The notes beneath the pieces were generated by a model, which saw nothing but the letters and a program-made list of their open reading frames with translations, had not been told where the DNA came from and searched no databases. Positions 1 through 9,087 of a DNA stretch of 64,000 bases are shown in pieces; positions within the stretch are counted from its first letter, which is position 1; every line of letters starts with the position of its first letter. Location of the stretch: assembly GCA_036971615.1 (NCBI GenBank), contig JAYKKR010000001.1:1674001-1738000 (forward strand). The letters are read 5' to 3'. The DNA is from Amyloporia xantha (Eukaryota > Basidiomycota > Agaricomycetes > Polyporales > Adustoporiaceae). Both the position numbers and the translations under genes were made by a program.

Positions 1-1420
1 TATGAAATCACCTATATTGGCTGGCCAGTAGATGCTCTGCCAGTGCGACATGCAGATCCCCTCGCAATTTAGAAAAAAAAGGCTACCTGGCATTGACATT
101 GAAAAAAAGTGATGATAGACAATGTATACATAAGCTAGAGCCTGCCGAAGTATCCTAGAGCACCAGAATCCCCCCAACATTGCGCGCACCAAATGCTACA
201 GTTGAGGCAAGACGAGTGCTCACGAGGCGATGACAAAAAGCCGACTTGAAGTTCTCTGAGCAGAGAATGCAGTGTTAATGGATGAGCTCAGAGAGGCAGT
301 GGAACAGATGAAATACCGTAAATTATTCTGAGACTCGAGGTCGACGAAGATGCGACAATTCAAATTGGCAAGGAAACGTTAATGAAAGGCATGGTGCCGA
401 CATCATGTTCTAATTCTTGCTGCGCAACGTCAATCCACTTCTCCACAGATTCAATTCCTGTTTGTTCGATGTTTTAGCAGATAGTACTACATGTGGTCAT
501 GTTGAACTTACCTGATGGAACCAGTGTATCTTGGATGTGACGGGTCTTCGAAACGAAGTCACTAGAAGGGTGACTTGCTTGTTGTGCTTCGGCGTGAATC
601 GTGGCTTCAAGCTGAGTCGGAGCTGTCAGTTGTGCAGCATTGCGCTGAGTGTTCTTCCTCTTGTGCCTCGCCGCGGTTTGAGCTGTTCGACGCCCTGTAG
701 CCCAACGCGCTCTGATAAAATCTGTATCACACGCATATATGCTCCTTTTGTCACCAAGGTGTCTTAGAAGCGAAAAATGTGAGCTGTTGCACGGCTAATT
801 TTCATAGAACACTACCTTCAAGTTACTGTTGTTTGGAGACTTTGGGGGCATGTAGTGAGCTACTAGTGAACTCAGAAAAAAACAGATAATTCGCCGTAGA
901 ACCCCTGAGTGTTCAGTTCAAGCTGGTGCGCAGGAGTCCCAAATGACCTGTCATTTGGTTATCAATTGATGTACGGTGAGTGTGCTTATGTAAGGGCTCC
1001 ACCCTCGTTGGAATCGAAACGTTTACATCAGCAAAATCAAACATTTGTATTGTTTACCTTTTTCTCCTTATTTGGACTTGATGTCTTGTGTAAGGAAAAT
1101 AAGACAATCTATAATGCGAGCGGGTCTTGCCCCAATGCGATCGACACTCTTTCTGAGTCCTTTGATGCCTTAGTTTCCTTTTCTGGTAAAATAAGACGCA
1201 ACAAGACAAAAAAGGAAAATAATAAAACACGTTGATTTTGCTGATGTAAGCGGTCACGTTCTTGTTTGTTTCCAGGTGATGTTTCTCACTTTGACTTTGC
1301 GCTTTTGCTCCTAGGAGTCCACGCATTCGAAGGGGGCCTACTTATTCTGCTGTCCATGTCTGTGCCAATTTTTGAATATGTTTTGTAAGCTGTTGGAAGC
1401 GGTAGACATATCTTTTGACT
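1..1420. other. No gene recognised
   Basis: This left-edge stretch has only short open frames without recognisable domains or splice-supported extensions. It is somewhat AT-rich and contains degenerate T-rich and A-rich patches around 1040-1230. It may include the 3' flank or terminal repeats of the retrotransposon that follows, but I could not match a repeat to the other side of that element. Confidence 0.5.
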
Positions 1421-1424
1421 GCAT

Positions 1425-1491
1425 CACGTGGTGTATGGAAACCACTCACGTGTACTTCACGTGAATGGTGCTCGCATTCGGTTGCCACGTG
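1425..1491. promoter_or_regulatory. Cluster of four CACGTG E-boxes
   Basis: The palindrome CACGTG occurs at 1425-1430, 1447-1452, 1458-1463 and 1486-1491, four perfect copies in 67 bp. CACGTG is the binding site of bHLH factors such as Cbf1/Pho4/SREBP-type proteins. The cluster lies beyond the 3' end of the minus-strand recombinase gene, so it could be inside the retrotransposon's terminal region or in host DNA next to it. Binding itself is inference. Confidence 0.45.
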
Positions 1492-1573
1492 GTGCTATAT
1501 GATTTTATCTCAAGTAGGAACCAATCTGCTTTGTCTCCGTTTGGTCTTATCACGTCTGTGAGGTAGCGTGCGC

Positions 1574-1606
1574 AGACGTTCGGCGGCTACTGCCCACCGA
1601 ACGTCT
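1574..1606. repeat. Perfect 10-bp inverted repeat near the element's 3' end
   Basis: AGACGTTCGG at 1574-1583 pairs exactly with CCGAACGTCT at 1597-1606 across a 13-nt loop. It lies about 290 bp beyond the stop codon of the recombinase gene, where a YR retrotransposon would carry its terminal repeats. It could be a recombinase binding or recombination site, or a hairpin in the 3' UTR. No function is proven. Confidence 0.6.
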
Positions 1607-1892
1607 CAAACAAATTTTATTTTCGTCATTTTCTGTACGGACCCGGTAACAGTGTAACATGGTTTTTTCGAGAGTGGGGAGGCGAAGAAACAGAGTCGAG
1701 AGAAAGGAGGAGAGAGTCGAGCGCAAGGGCCAGGAGTGAGAGTCGAGAGAAGGGGAATAAGAGGAACGTAGAGAGGGAAGATGGGAAAGTAAGAAAATGT
1801 GTCGGCATCCGTGATGTCGATCTTTTGATGCGATGCGTGGCGTCGGCGCCCGTGTCGCGGAGGTGTACACCACCTGTTTTGAGGAAGGACGT

Positions 1893-2885
1893 TCACCGCC
1901 CGTTTTGCACGCTGAACATCAGCGCGTTCAGTACCACCGGATGCTTGCGTATGTACGCCTGCCAGGCGTCAGACGACCAACGTCCGGCGGCTTGTATCAG
2001 ATGCGGTGGCATGCCGCGTGCTGCCAGCGCCGTTGCCCCCCCAGAGCGCAGGGAGTGTCCAGCCACGTCTGCAGGGAAGAGCCGCCGCATCCGTGCCATG
2101 AACCACGTACGTGTAGGCACACATCCGTCTGCCCGGAGCCATAGTTCCGGTCGCAACGGAAAAGCGCCATCGCGTAGACGCAGGTAGGCCACGAAAGCTG
2201 CACAGGGGTCAGGTCCATCGCGGTCCTGCAAGACAACGACCTGATTGCCTTCAAAGAAGGCGTCCGCCTTGTGCGCGGGTAAGAGGAAACGGAAAGAGTC
2301 AGGCGCAACACGTACGGAGTGGCGCATCGTCAACTTTCGATATGAGCGCAATCCAACCGCGTCAGGCCAGACGAGTTCGCCCAGGCGTAACAGCGCGTGG
2401 AAACCGGTGAGGACTTGCGCGAGGAAGAGTGCGTCGTCGAGGTGAGTGGAGTTATGTAGAGTGTCCCAGAGCAGTGCGAGATCATGCTGTTGCAGAGCTC
2501 GTTTCCGTGTGATGGCACTACTGTATAAACGTTTGCACCCTTGCAGCGTTCGGCGGACCAGGCGGGTGTTGGCGATAGCTCGCGCGTGGGGAAAATGTGG
2601 TTCGAGCTCGCTAGCGATACCAGAGAGATAGTTGCGCACGGAGCGAGGTTCAATGTGTCGGGACATGAAGACGACGTAAAAGCTGAGTGTGTCTTCGGTG
2701 GGGTCCACAGGGCGGTTGTGGATTTTGCAGAATTCTAAGTAGCTGTTCAAGGCCGAGGAGTAAGTGCCCTTTGTCGAGTGGTCAAGTGCGTGACCCAGAG
2801 CCACGGAACATTCGTGGACGAGACGTTCCAGGGTCCACGGCTGCCGTAGTGGCTGCCGCGACCGCCGTGAAGACACGATGGTCAT
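1893..2885 (-). CDS. Retrotransposon tyrosine recombinase (YR)
   Basis: This is the integrase of the Ngaro-like element, a phage-integrase-family tyrosine recombinase that would insert the circular DNA copy without a target-site duplication. The protein is about 330 aa from the ATG at 2885. An N-terminal SAM-like core-binding region (about residues 20-110) precedes the catalytic domain. Visible catalytic motifs are the Arg in ALLRLGEL, the box GHSLRSGG (HxxR), a Trp in AA-GRWSSDAW and the following Tyr in WQAYIRKHP. The frame is also open upstream to 3047, but the ATG at 2885 overlaps the stop codon of the RT gene (ATGA), which makes it the most natural start and suggests termination-reinitiation. 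It ends MFSVQNGR. No disabling mutation is seen. Confidence 0.85.
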   Translation of the reverse strand: MTIVSSRRSRQPLRQPWTLERLVHECSVALGHALDHSTKGTYSSALNSYLEFCKIHNRPVDPTEDTLSFYVVFMSRHIEPRSVRNYLSGIASELEPHFPHARAIANTRLVRRTLQGCKRLYSSAITRKRALQQHDLALLWDTLHNSTHLDDALFLAQVLTGFHALLRLGELVWPDAVGLRSYRKLTMRHSVRVAPDSFRFLLPAHKADAFFEGNQVVVLQDRDGPDPCAAFVAYLRLRDGAFPLRPELWLRADGCVPTRTWFMARMRRLFPADVAGHSLRSGGATALAARGMPPHLIQAAGRWSSDAWQAYIRKHPVVLNALMFSVQNGR

Positions 2886-4822
2886 TTTTTGGTTGCCCCC
2901 AGCGCATCGAGAGGGGGTTGTAAAGGTAGAAGTACAATGTCGGGTACCAGTGTGCGTACGAGGCCAAAGTTCTTGCGGGAAAGTGCGTCCGCTACGATAT
3001 TCTCTCGTCCTGGGATGTGTTGTACCCGCACCTGAAGCCCGTGGCATATCATCACGTCCACGGCTGATCGCAGGATGCGATTGTAGCCAGGGCGTGCTCT
3101 GAGTGAATCGAAAATGGCCACGGTGTTGGTGTTGTCTGAGTAGATTCCCAGCCGTCGTATAGGTGCTGAATGATCAATGTCATGCTGTGTCACAGCCAGG
3201 TGGATCGCACAGCAAGCAGCCAAAGCCTCGAAGAAAAAGATGGTCCCCTCAGGCGCATCGTGGGGAATGTCGCAGTGAAAACCGTGTGACAGCCAAGGGA
3301 AAAAGACACCAATCCCCTTGCCGGAAGCGTCTACGTAGGCGACCAGCGTGTCGCCGTCCTGGTACGTCAGATCCTCCGTGCTCCACTCATCCGCACCAAA
3401 GAAATGGATACCAGACGAGCACAACACATGGTCACGGAGCCAAGTCAGCTCCTCGCGCATTGCCTTGTTCACGTAGATCGCAGCGAACGGCTTCGACTTC
3501 CCAGCCATCTTGTCATACATGGCCGAAAGTCCGGGTTTGAGAAGTGGAAAGACGTTGAAAGCCCAATTGGCGTATCCTGTCAGCTGTTGAAACTCGCGCA
3601 GGCTGCGACGTCGACCACCTAAAGGGGGCATATCCGAGTCGCAGAACTCGTCAATTGTCTGAACGAACTTCTTGATTGATTCCGCAGGCAACGTCGCCGT
3701 CATTGCGTTGGGATCGATTTCGAACCCGATGATGGTGAGTACCGGGCCAAACACCTGTTTGTGCTCTTCATGTGGAATCCCCAGATGATCCCATAGCCGA
3801 AGCAAATCCACCTGCTTCCTAGGCATCTCCTTCCGATAAGGCGCATAGTATGACATCCGACCCTCGATCTCATAACTCGAGTCGTCATCGACATAGTTCA
3901 TCAGGTCCTCAATCCCGAGCACATGTACCGCAATCCAATTGACCAACGCATTGTGAGAGTCATGTACTCGTTCGGAACCTCGCCCTCCAAACACATTGTT
4001 GCGATCCACATGGCGCCACCCATCTATAGTCACGATTTGCTTAATTTGCCAATAAGGTGACATGGGCATAATGCGGTAAGCCTGCGAGATATCTGATTTC
4101 CACATGATGAGACGCACGCTCCCTCGTTTTGCTCGCCAACGCCGCAAGGCCTCTCCCAGGGCCGGGATTCCGTCCATAATTACACCAGCGATTGCTGTTC
4201 GGGCAATCATAGAGTTTAAGGAGAAGCGCCCAGCGCTGTGATTGGTGACGAGACGGAGCTTGTCTGAATGCGGCTTCGGTACGGCATGTATTGGCATGGA
4301 GTACATTCCAGGCAGGAGTACCGTGCCAAAGGCGTGAGAGAATCGCCCCATGCGTATCTCCTCATCCCGTTGGTCCCGTAAAAACTGCGCAACCTTGTCG
4401 TCAACCGGAGGATTGCCAGCCTCGTCCCAAGTAGTCGGATAGTCATCATCCGAAAGTTCGGCCCAGGGCCAGAAACCTTCAGTCAAGGCACGGCAGACCG
4501 AGTCGACGTAAGGCTTGTTTGGGTGAGTGGCAAGCAGTTCACGAAGTCGGTCCACCTTGACAGGCGTCACGATCTTGAAGAGGTCGGGGTGTCGCCGTAG
4601 GGTGTCATTGACAACTGGATCCATGCGTACCAGCTCTGGTACGTCTGGGACCGGCTCTCGAATTACAGTAGAATCGGCATTCGTCAGGATTCTGGGCCCT
4701 CCATCAGACCAGAGTAGGCCCCGCGCGTATCTGGGCCGCTTAGTCACACGCCCGACTTCAGCGTCGCCCCTCAGGACATTGTTCCCGGGTGTGAGCTCCA
4801 CTTCCGCAACTGGAGCAGACAT
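2882..4822 (-). CDS. Retrotransposon reverse transcriptase-RNase H
   Basis: The frame is open from about 5980 down to 2882, but its upstream half overlaps gag in another frame and looks like a shadow. Recognisable protein starts near the ATG at 4822 (MSAPVAEVEL). RT motifs include SDISQAYRIMP, the catalytic box NYVDDDSS and the downstream FGPVLTIIGFEID. RNase H follows, with YVDASGKGIG, the acidic EALAACC stretch, YSDNTNT and the end box PGRENIVADALSR. That end box is typical of DIRS/Ngaro and Ty3-like RNase H. No methyltransferase domain follows. The gene is in the +1 frame relative to gag and overlaps its end by about 65 nt, so it is probably expressed by frameshifting or reinitiation. Its TGA overlaps the recombinase ATG. 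Confidence 0.87.
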   Translation of the reverse strand: MSAPVAEVELTPGNNVLRGDAEVGRVTKRPRYARGLLWSDGGPRILTNADSTVIREPVPDVPELVRMDPVVNDTLRRHPDLFKIVTPVKVDRLRELLATHPNKPYVDSVCRALTEGFWPWAELSDDDYPTTWDEAGNPPVDDKVAQFLRDQRDEEIRMGRFSHAFGTVLLPGMYSMPIHAVPKPHSDKLRLVTNHSAGRFSLNSMIARTAIAGVIMDGIPALGEALRRWRAKRGSVRLIMWKSDISQAYRIMPMSPYWQIKQIVTIDGWRHVDRNNVFGGRGSERVHDSHNALVNWIAVHVLGIEDLMNYVDDDSSYEIEGRMSYYAPYRKEMPRKQVDLLRLWDHLGIPHEEHKQVFGPVLTIIGFEIDPNAMTATLPAESIKKFVQTIDEFCDSDMPPLGGRRRSLREFQQLTGYANWAFNVFPLLKPGLSAMYDKMAGKSKPFAAIYVNKAMREELTWLRDHVLCSSGIHFFGADEWSTEDLTYQDGDTLVAYVDASGKGIGVFFPWLSHGFHCDIPHDAPEGTIFFFEALAACCAIHLAVTQHDIDHSAPIRRLGIYSDNTNTVAIFDSLRARPGYNRILRSAVDVMICHGLQVRVQHIPGRENIVADALSRKNFGLVRTLVPDIVLLPLQPPLDALGATKK

Positions 4823-5984
4823 GCCTGTATCGGCAAGAGCCACTCGTTTGAGGGCATCTGTCGTTGTTCCATCTGTGGCAAGCCTCCCGCGCATCCTCGT
4901 CTTTGTTACGGCGTTTCGCAGGAATCTTAACTCTTCCTCCAATACTCCGACTCGTTCCTTGAGCATTGGCACCGCAAGAGTCGAGGAATTGGATCCGCAA
5001 GTCGTCGAAGGCATAGTTATCGGTGAGTTTGAGATCTGGTCGTGCCGAGACCCTTTTCCGCACTGCACGGTCGAAATCGATGAGTCGTTGGTGGAAGCTA
5101 GGTGCGATGGCTCCAAATAGCCGTGCGATGTGTTCTCCGTATAGCGTAAGTTCGGTCTGTCTATGCGGGAAAGCGTAGCTAGTGGCGACGATAGTTTTGT
5201 TCCAAGCGAGAAACCACTCTGAGGCTGAAGAGATCTTTCGCGCAGGTTCGGACGAGGGGGCCGACAGTTTGTACGGCCCGAGGGTGGTGACCTGCACCTC
5301 TTCTTCAACCGTAGAATATCCGCCAGCGAAGACGCGGTCGAGGTCGACTGCGTTCCCTTCAAGCACATTGTTCCACTCGGAGTTTGGGAACTCCGGCTTT
5401 CCAACGCTAAGCTTGAGGTGTCGTCTAGCTTGCTTGAGATCTGCAGTATAGGCCCCAAGATATCGCAAGGTTTCTTTTGTGTCGCTTCGTATGAATCTGA
5501 GTGTACTATCCCCCGCTGCGGACGCCCAGGCATATTCGCTCGGGTCTCCCTTACGATATTTCTTCTCTGTCTCGGATTCGTCGTCAGTCGGGCTAGAAGA
5601 TCTCTCATTTCTCCCCCTTTTGTTGGGTGATCTTTCGGGAGGTTTTTCGGATGGAGATCTGCTTCGCTCGGATGGTCGTTCCTGACTGACCTCGGGCTCG
5701 TCTCGCCCCCGGTCGATCTCTGCTCCGTCTCGGTGCTCTCGGTCGATTTCGTCGAGCATTCGGAGGTAGGACTCGAGAGCCTCATCAGCAGACTTCTCGC
5801 TGTTGTCTTCTGTGTCGACAAGCGTGAGTAAAGCGATGCTGATCTTGGAGGTTGTTCTCGCTCTCGAGCTGTCTCCTTTTCGGTACGACTCGACAAAGCC
5901 AAGGCAGTCCGTAGCCACCGCGATCTCGTTCTCGCTTTGGAGGGGCGTTGTTGGTTGCGGAACTTCGTCATTCTCTCCACTCAT
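4758..5984 (-). CDS. Retrotransposon Gag-like protein
   Basis: This is the first ORF of the element, 408 aa. The N-terminal 170 residues are strongly acidic, Ser/Arg-rich and low in complexity. A central helical region (about 170-330) would be the capsid-like part. The C-terminus carries a Cys/His-rich nucleic-acid-binding segment with CHRWNNDRC, CRYRHVC and CGSGAHTREQC, the last a CCHC zinc knuckle. Gag packages the element's RNA in the cytoplasm. The ATG at 5984 gives the longest frame. Sequence upstream has no better start. The assignment as Gag rests on position and the knuckle, since YR-element Gags are poorly conserved. Confidence 0.75.
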   Translation of the reverse strand: MSGENDEVPQPTTPLQSENEIAVATDCLGFVESYRKGDSSRARTTSKISIALLTLVDTEDNSEKSADEALESYLRMLDEIDREHRDGAEIDRGRDEPEVSQERPSERSRSPSEKPPERSPNKRGRNERSSSPTDDESETEKKYRKGDPSEYAWASAAGDSTLRFIRSDTKETLRYLGAYTADLKQARRHLKLSVGKPEFPNSEWNNVLEGNAVDLDRVFAGGYSTVEEEVQVTTLGPYKLSAPSSEPARKISSASEWFLAWNKTIVATSYAFPHRQTELTLYGEHIARLFGAIAPSFHQRLIDFDRAVRKRVSARPDLKLTDNYAFDDLRIQFLDSCGANAQGTSRSIGGRVKIPAKRRNKDEDAREACHRWNNDRCPQTSGSCRYRHVCSSCGSGAHTREQCPEGRR

Positions 5985-6399
5985 TAGATATGACTCGAAA
6001 GATGGGAGTAAAAACTTTGAACGACTATAGTAAGGCTGCTATTCTATGGCGAGCCATGAGGCGTCAGAGGGAGAGAGGGCGGTCGAGCGTGGCTGTGAAC
6101 TTACCGACGGGCGAGCAGTGTTTGGCGGTCAGAGAGAGAGGGCGATGCCCGCTCTCTCTCGCTGGCCCAAAAAATTTTACCCTGCTCGCCCGAAGGAGTT
6201 TATCCGCCCTCTCGCTGAGTGTCGCTGCCTGGTGGCTGGCAGGTGTCGCTGCCAAATCGGGAAAGCAGGTGTCGCTGGTCGACGCGGCGACCAGGTATCG
6301 CTGTCGCTACCGTCGACAGGAAGCCCGACTACCTTTGACCCGACGCTCCTGCAGATTGGCTTGGTATAATCAAAATATTAAACTCCAACTTCTTCCTCA

Positions 6400-7462
6400 T
6401 CAGAGTCGTCACTTTGCTGCTGCCAGTGCTTGACTTAGTGTCGGTATCAGTGCTGTTCTGTGGGCCGGGTCATACTCACATGTGCCGCTGGACCCGCTCG
6501 CGGCTGCCCTTGCGGCCGCAGGAGCTGTTCACGATCGCGTCGGAGGTGCTGGGCGTCGCAGAGCGTCTCCAGACGGTTCTCAACGAGGAGCAGGATGTAA
6601 GGGTGAACAACAGTAGCATCTTTACCCTTTGATAATAGGAAGAAGCTTGACTGCCCAAAAGCGAATTGCAATCCTGGCTCTATAAAACTAGACGCAGCAA
6701 TGAACCTTTCTCCCTGTCTAATTTACGCTACGTCTAATTGCATTGACTTATGAGCTGATGGTATTGCGACGTGATGGGTACTAAGATGAAGGTCCGGCAA
6801 CCGTGAAGGGCACAGTCTAAGGTCATTTGGATTCGGGCGTGCGGAGCATCGCCGTCTCAAACCAAGTCTGTGATGAGAGGGGAGACTGAATGTGATACCG
6901 ACGATCAACTTGGACGCGACGCGACGCGACGAATGTCACGTGCGGCCTACCTGCTTAACTTAACTAACTCGAAAATCTCTTGATATCTAGGATAAGTCCA
7001 GCCGTATGTCGAGGTGCACGCACGGGCCATCGAGGAACAAGGCCCCAGGGCATAATTTGGCCGGAATAAGGGTAGAGTGAGTAGACTACCATAGCATTTC
7101 GAGAAATGTGACATGAGGACAGAATCTACATGGAATCTAGGCGGAATGTGCAGACTCCGGGCAAATTCCGAGCGTGGGTCATTTTGGATTTCGTGCAGTG
7201 ATGTGTCCAGGTGCCGTAAACGCTGTCTGCAAAGACGAGAGGCTGAAGTTGAGCGTCAGCCATCGATCGAGGTGGTGCACCACTCGAGGCATGTCTTAAA
7301 TAGGCACCCGTTCCCACGGTCCCCAGTCCGCCACATTGCCTCCCTCCGGCCGCCCTGCCCTTTCACCCTTGTCCTCAACCCTCTACCACGTACACACCTC
7401 ATCTCCTCTCCTCTGCTATCCTTTAGCTACACTTCCATCCTTTCCAGTTTCTCCACTGAACA
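6400..7462. other. Intergenic; promoter side of the CK1 gene
   Basis: No gene is recognisable. One CACGTG occurs near 6938 beside a short CGACG tandem. From about 7330 to 7460 the plus strand becomes pyrimidine-rich (CCTTTCACCC, CTCATCTCCTCTCC), typical of a fungal core promoter just upstream of transcription start. Confidence 0.4.
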
Positions 7463-7836
7463 GTGAGTAAAGATTTGCACTTTCGTTTCTCCTCAATTTC
7501 AACCATGGATCGGATAATCTCTACTCGCCTCGAGGACGCCGCACCGTCTCGGACAAGCGTTGCGCCTTCAGCGTGCCACAGGACGTAAAGATCGCGTACA
7601 TTGCCTGTAGTTTTGGATGTTTCGAGAGGAAAGGCATGTCCACCGGCTATGGTGGAGCACGCTGTGTCGTACGTTCCCAGGCTGTTGACAACGACAACAT
7701 CTGGCGGTTAACTACCATAAACATCAACCTCGCCTTGTTCCCCTCCCATTTCTCCTCTCTCGTTCCCGTCCTGTCTACCGTTGGTTGACTCACTCATATT
7801 TTTCGCCCAGACTTCTTTTTTTTCTCGTAATACGCA

Positions 7837-9087
7837 ATGGCCGACTCCTCTTCGCACAGACTAGATCTGAGGGTTGGCGGAAAGTACAGGCTGGGGAAGA
7901 AGATTGGCTCGGGCTCTTTTGGTGAGTCATGGATGCGCCACTGCTGTGAGCAGTTACTCACGTCGCTGTTAGGTGATATTTACCTTGGAATCAACATCAT
8001 TTCCGGGGAGGAGGTCGCCATCAAGCTCGAGTCGGTCAAGGCTAAGCATCCTCAGCTCGAGTATGAATCCAAGGTCTACAAGACTTTGGCCGGTGGCGTC
8101 GGTGTTCCTTTTGTCCGTTGGTTTGGCACGGAGTGTGACTACAACGCCATGGTCATCGACTTGCTCGGCCCTTCGCTGGAGGACTTGTTCAACTTTTGCA
8201 ACCGTAAATTTAGCCTGAAGACCGTCCTGTTACTCGCCGACCAGCTGGTAAGTTGTTTGCGGGCTCGTTGGCTGTGAAAATGATTCAATTGTCTTCATTG
8301 CGGCAGATCTCGCGAATTGAGTACATTCATTCCCGCAACTTCATCCATCGCGACATCAAGCCCGACAACTTCCTCATGGGTATTGGCAAGCGCGGCAACC
8401 AGGTCAACGTCATCGATTTTGGTCTTGCGAAGAAGTACAGGGACCCGAAGACGCACCTCCACATCCCGTACAGAGAGAACAAGAATCTGACGGGAACGGC
8501 TCGTTACACTTCCATCAACACTCACTTGGGTGTTGAGCAAGCCCGTCGGGATGACTTGGAGTCCCTCGCTTACGTCCTCATGTACTTCCTTCGTGGACAG
8601 TTGCCGTGGCAGGGCTTAAAGGCCGCCACCAAGAAGCAGAAATACGACCGAATCATGGAGAAGAAGATGACCACACCGACTGATCTGTTGTGCCGTGGGT
8701 TCCCCAACGAGTTCGGAATCTTCTTGAACTATACCCGTGCCCTTCGTTTCGATGACAAGCCGGATTACTCGTACCTCCGCAAGTTGTTCCGCGACCTCTT
8801 TGTCCGCGAAGGCTTCCAGTACGACTACGTCTTCGACTGGAGCGTTCACAGGTCGCAGGATGAGGGCGCCAGCTCTAGCGCTAAAGCCGGCGGGAGGCGC
8901 AAGATAGTCCAGGAGGAGGAAGAACCTCGTGTCCCGGACCGCATGTAAGTTTGTCGTTCTTCATTCCTTCCATTTGGTTCAGTCACTGATTCCGCATCAT
9001 AGGCTCCGCTCTCACACCCGTCAGCAGCAGCAGGCAGCTGGTGCTGGTGCTGTCGGCCAGCAGCGGATCAACCGGGGTGACTGGTAA
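7837..9087 (+). CDS. HRR25: Casein kinase 1 (Hrr25/CK1 delta-epsilon type)
   Basis: A Ser/Thr kinase of the CK1 family, 360 aa, acting in cell cycle, DNA-damage response, vesicle traffic and ribosome biogenesis in fungi. Exons: 7837-7921, 7973-8247, 8307-8944, 9003-9087; introns of 51, 59 and 58 nt. Motifs are the glycine loop GSGSFG (split by intron 1), the lysine in [24 protein letters not shown] and the CK1-specific [15 protein letters not shown]. The kinase domain fills about residues 12-290. A short basic/Gln-rich tail ends RINRGDW. The tail is shorter than in yeast Hrr25. A probable 5'UTR intron runs from a GTGAGT at 7463 to a CAG ending at 7810. Identification of the family is firm; the exact paralogue name is by similarity. 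Confidence 0.96.

Larger units (their letters stand above)
1550..6400 (-). mobile_element. Ngaro/DIRS-type tyrosine-recombinase retrotransposon
   Basis: Three overlapping minus-strand reading frames in the order gag, RT-RNase H, tyrosine recombinase (YR) define a YR retrotransposon. No methyltransferase domain is seen after RNase H, which points to the Ngaro group rather than DIRS1. All three frames are open and keep their key catalytic motifs, so the copy looks intact. The termini are not resolved. Ngaro elements carry split direct repeats (A1-ORFs-B1-A2-B2); I could not find matching repeats by eye, so the boundaries given are approximate. The 5' leader (6000-6400) is GC-rich and carries three to four copies of a short GTGTCGCTG-like motif. 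Confidence 0.85.

Noticed and set aside
1825..2445. Plus-strand frames opposite the recombinase gene
   Set aside because: Antisense of a recognised recombinase; no domain.
4527..5120. 197-aa plus-strand frame in the retrotransposon
   Set aside because: Lies opposite the overlap of gag and RT; no motif or start context.
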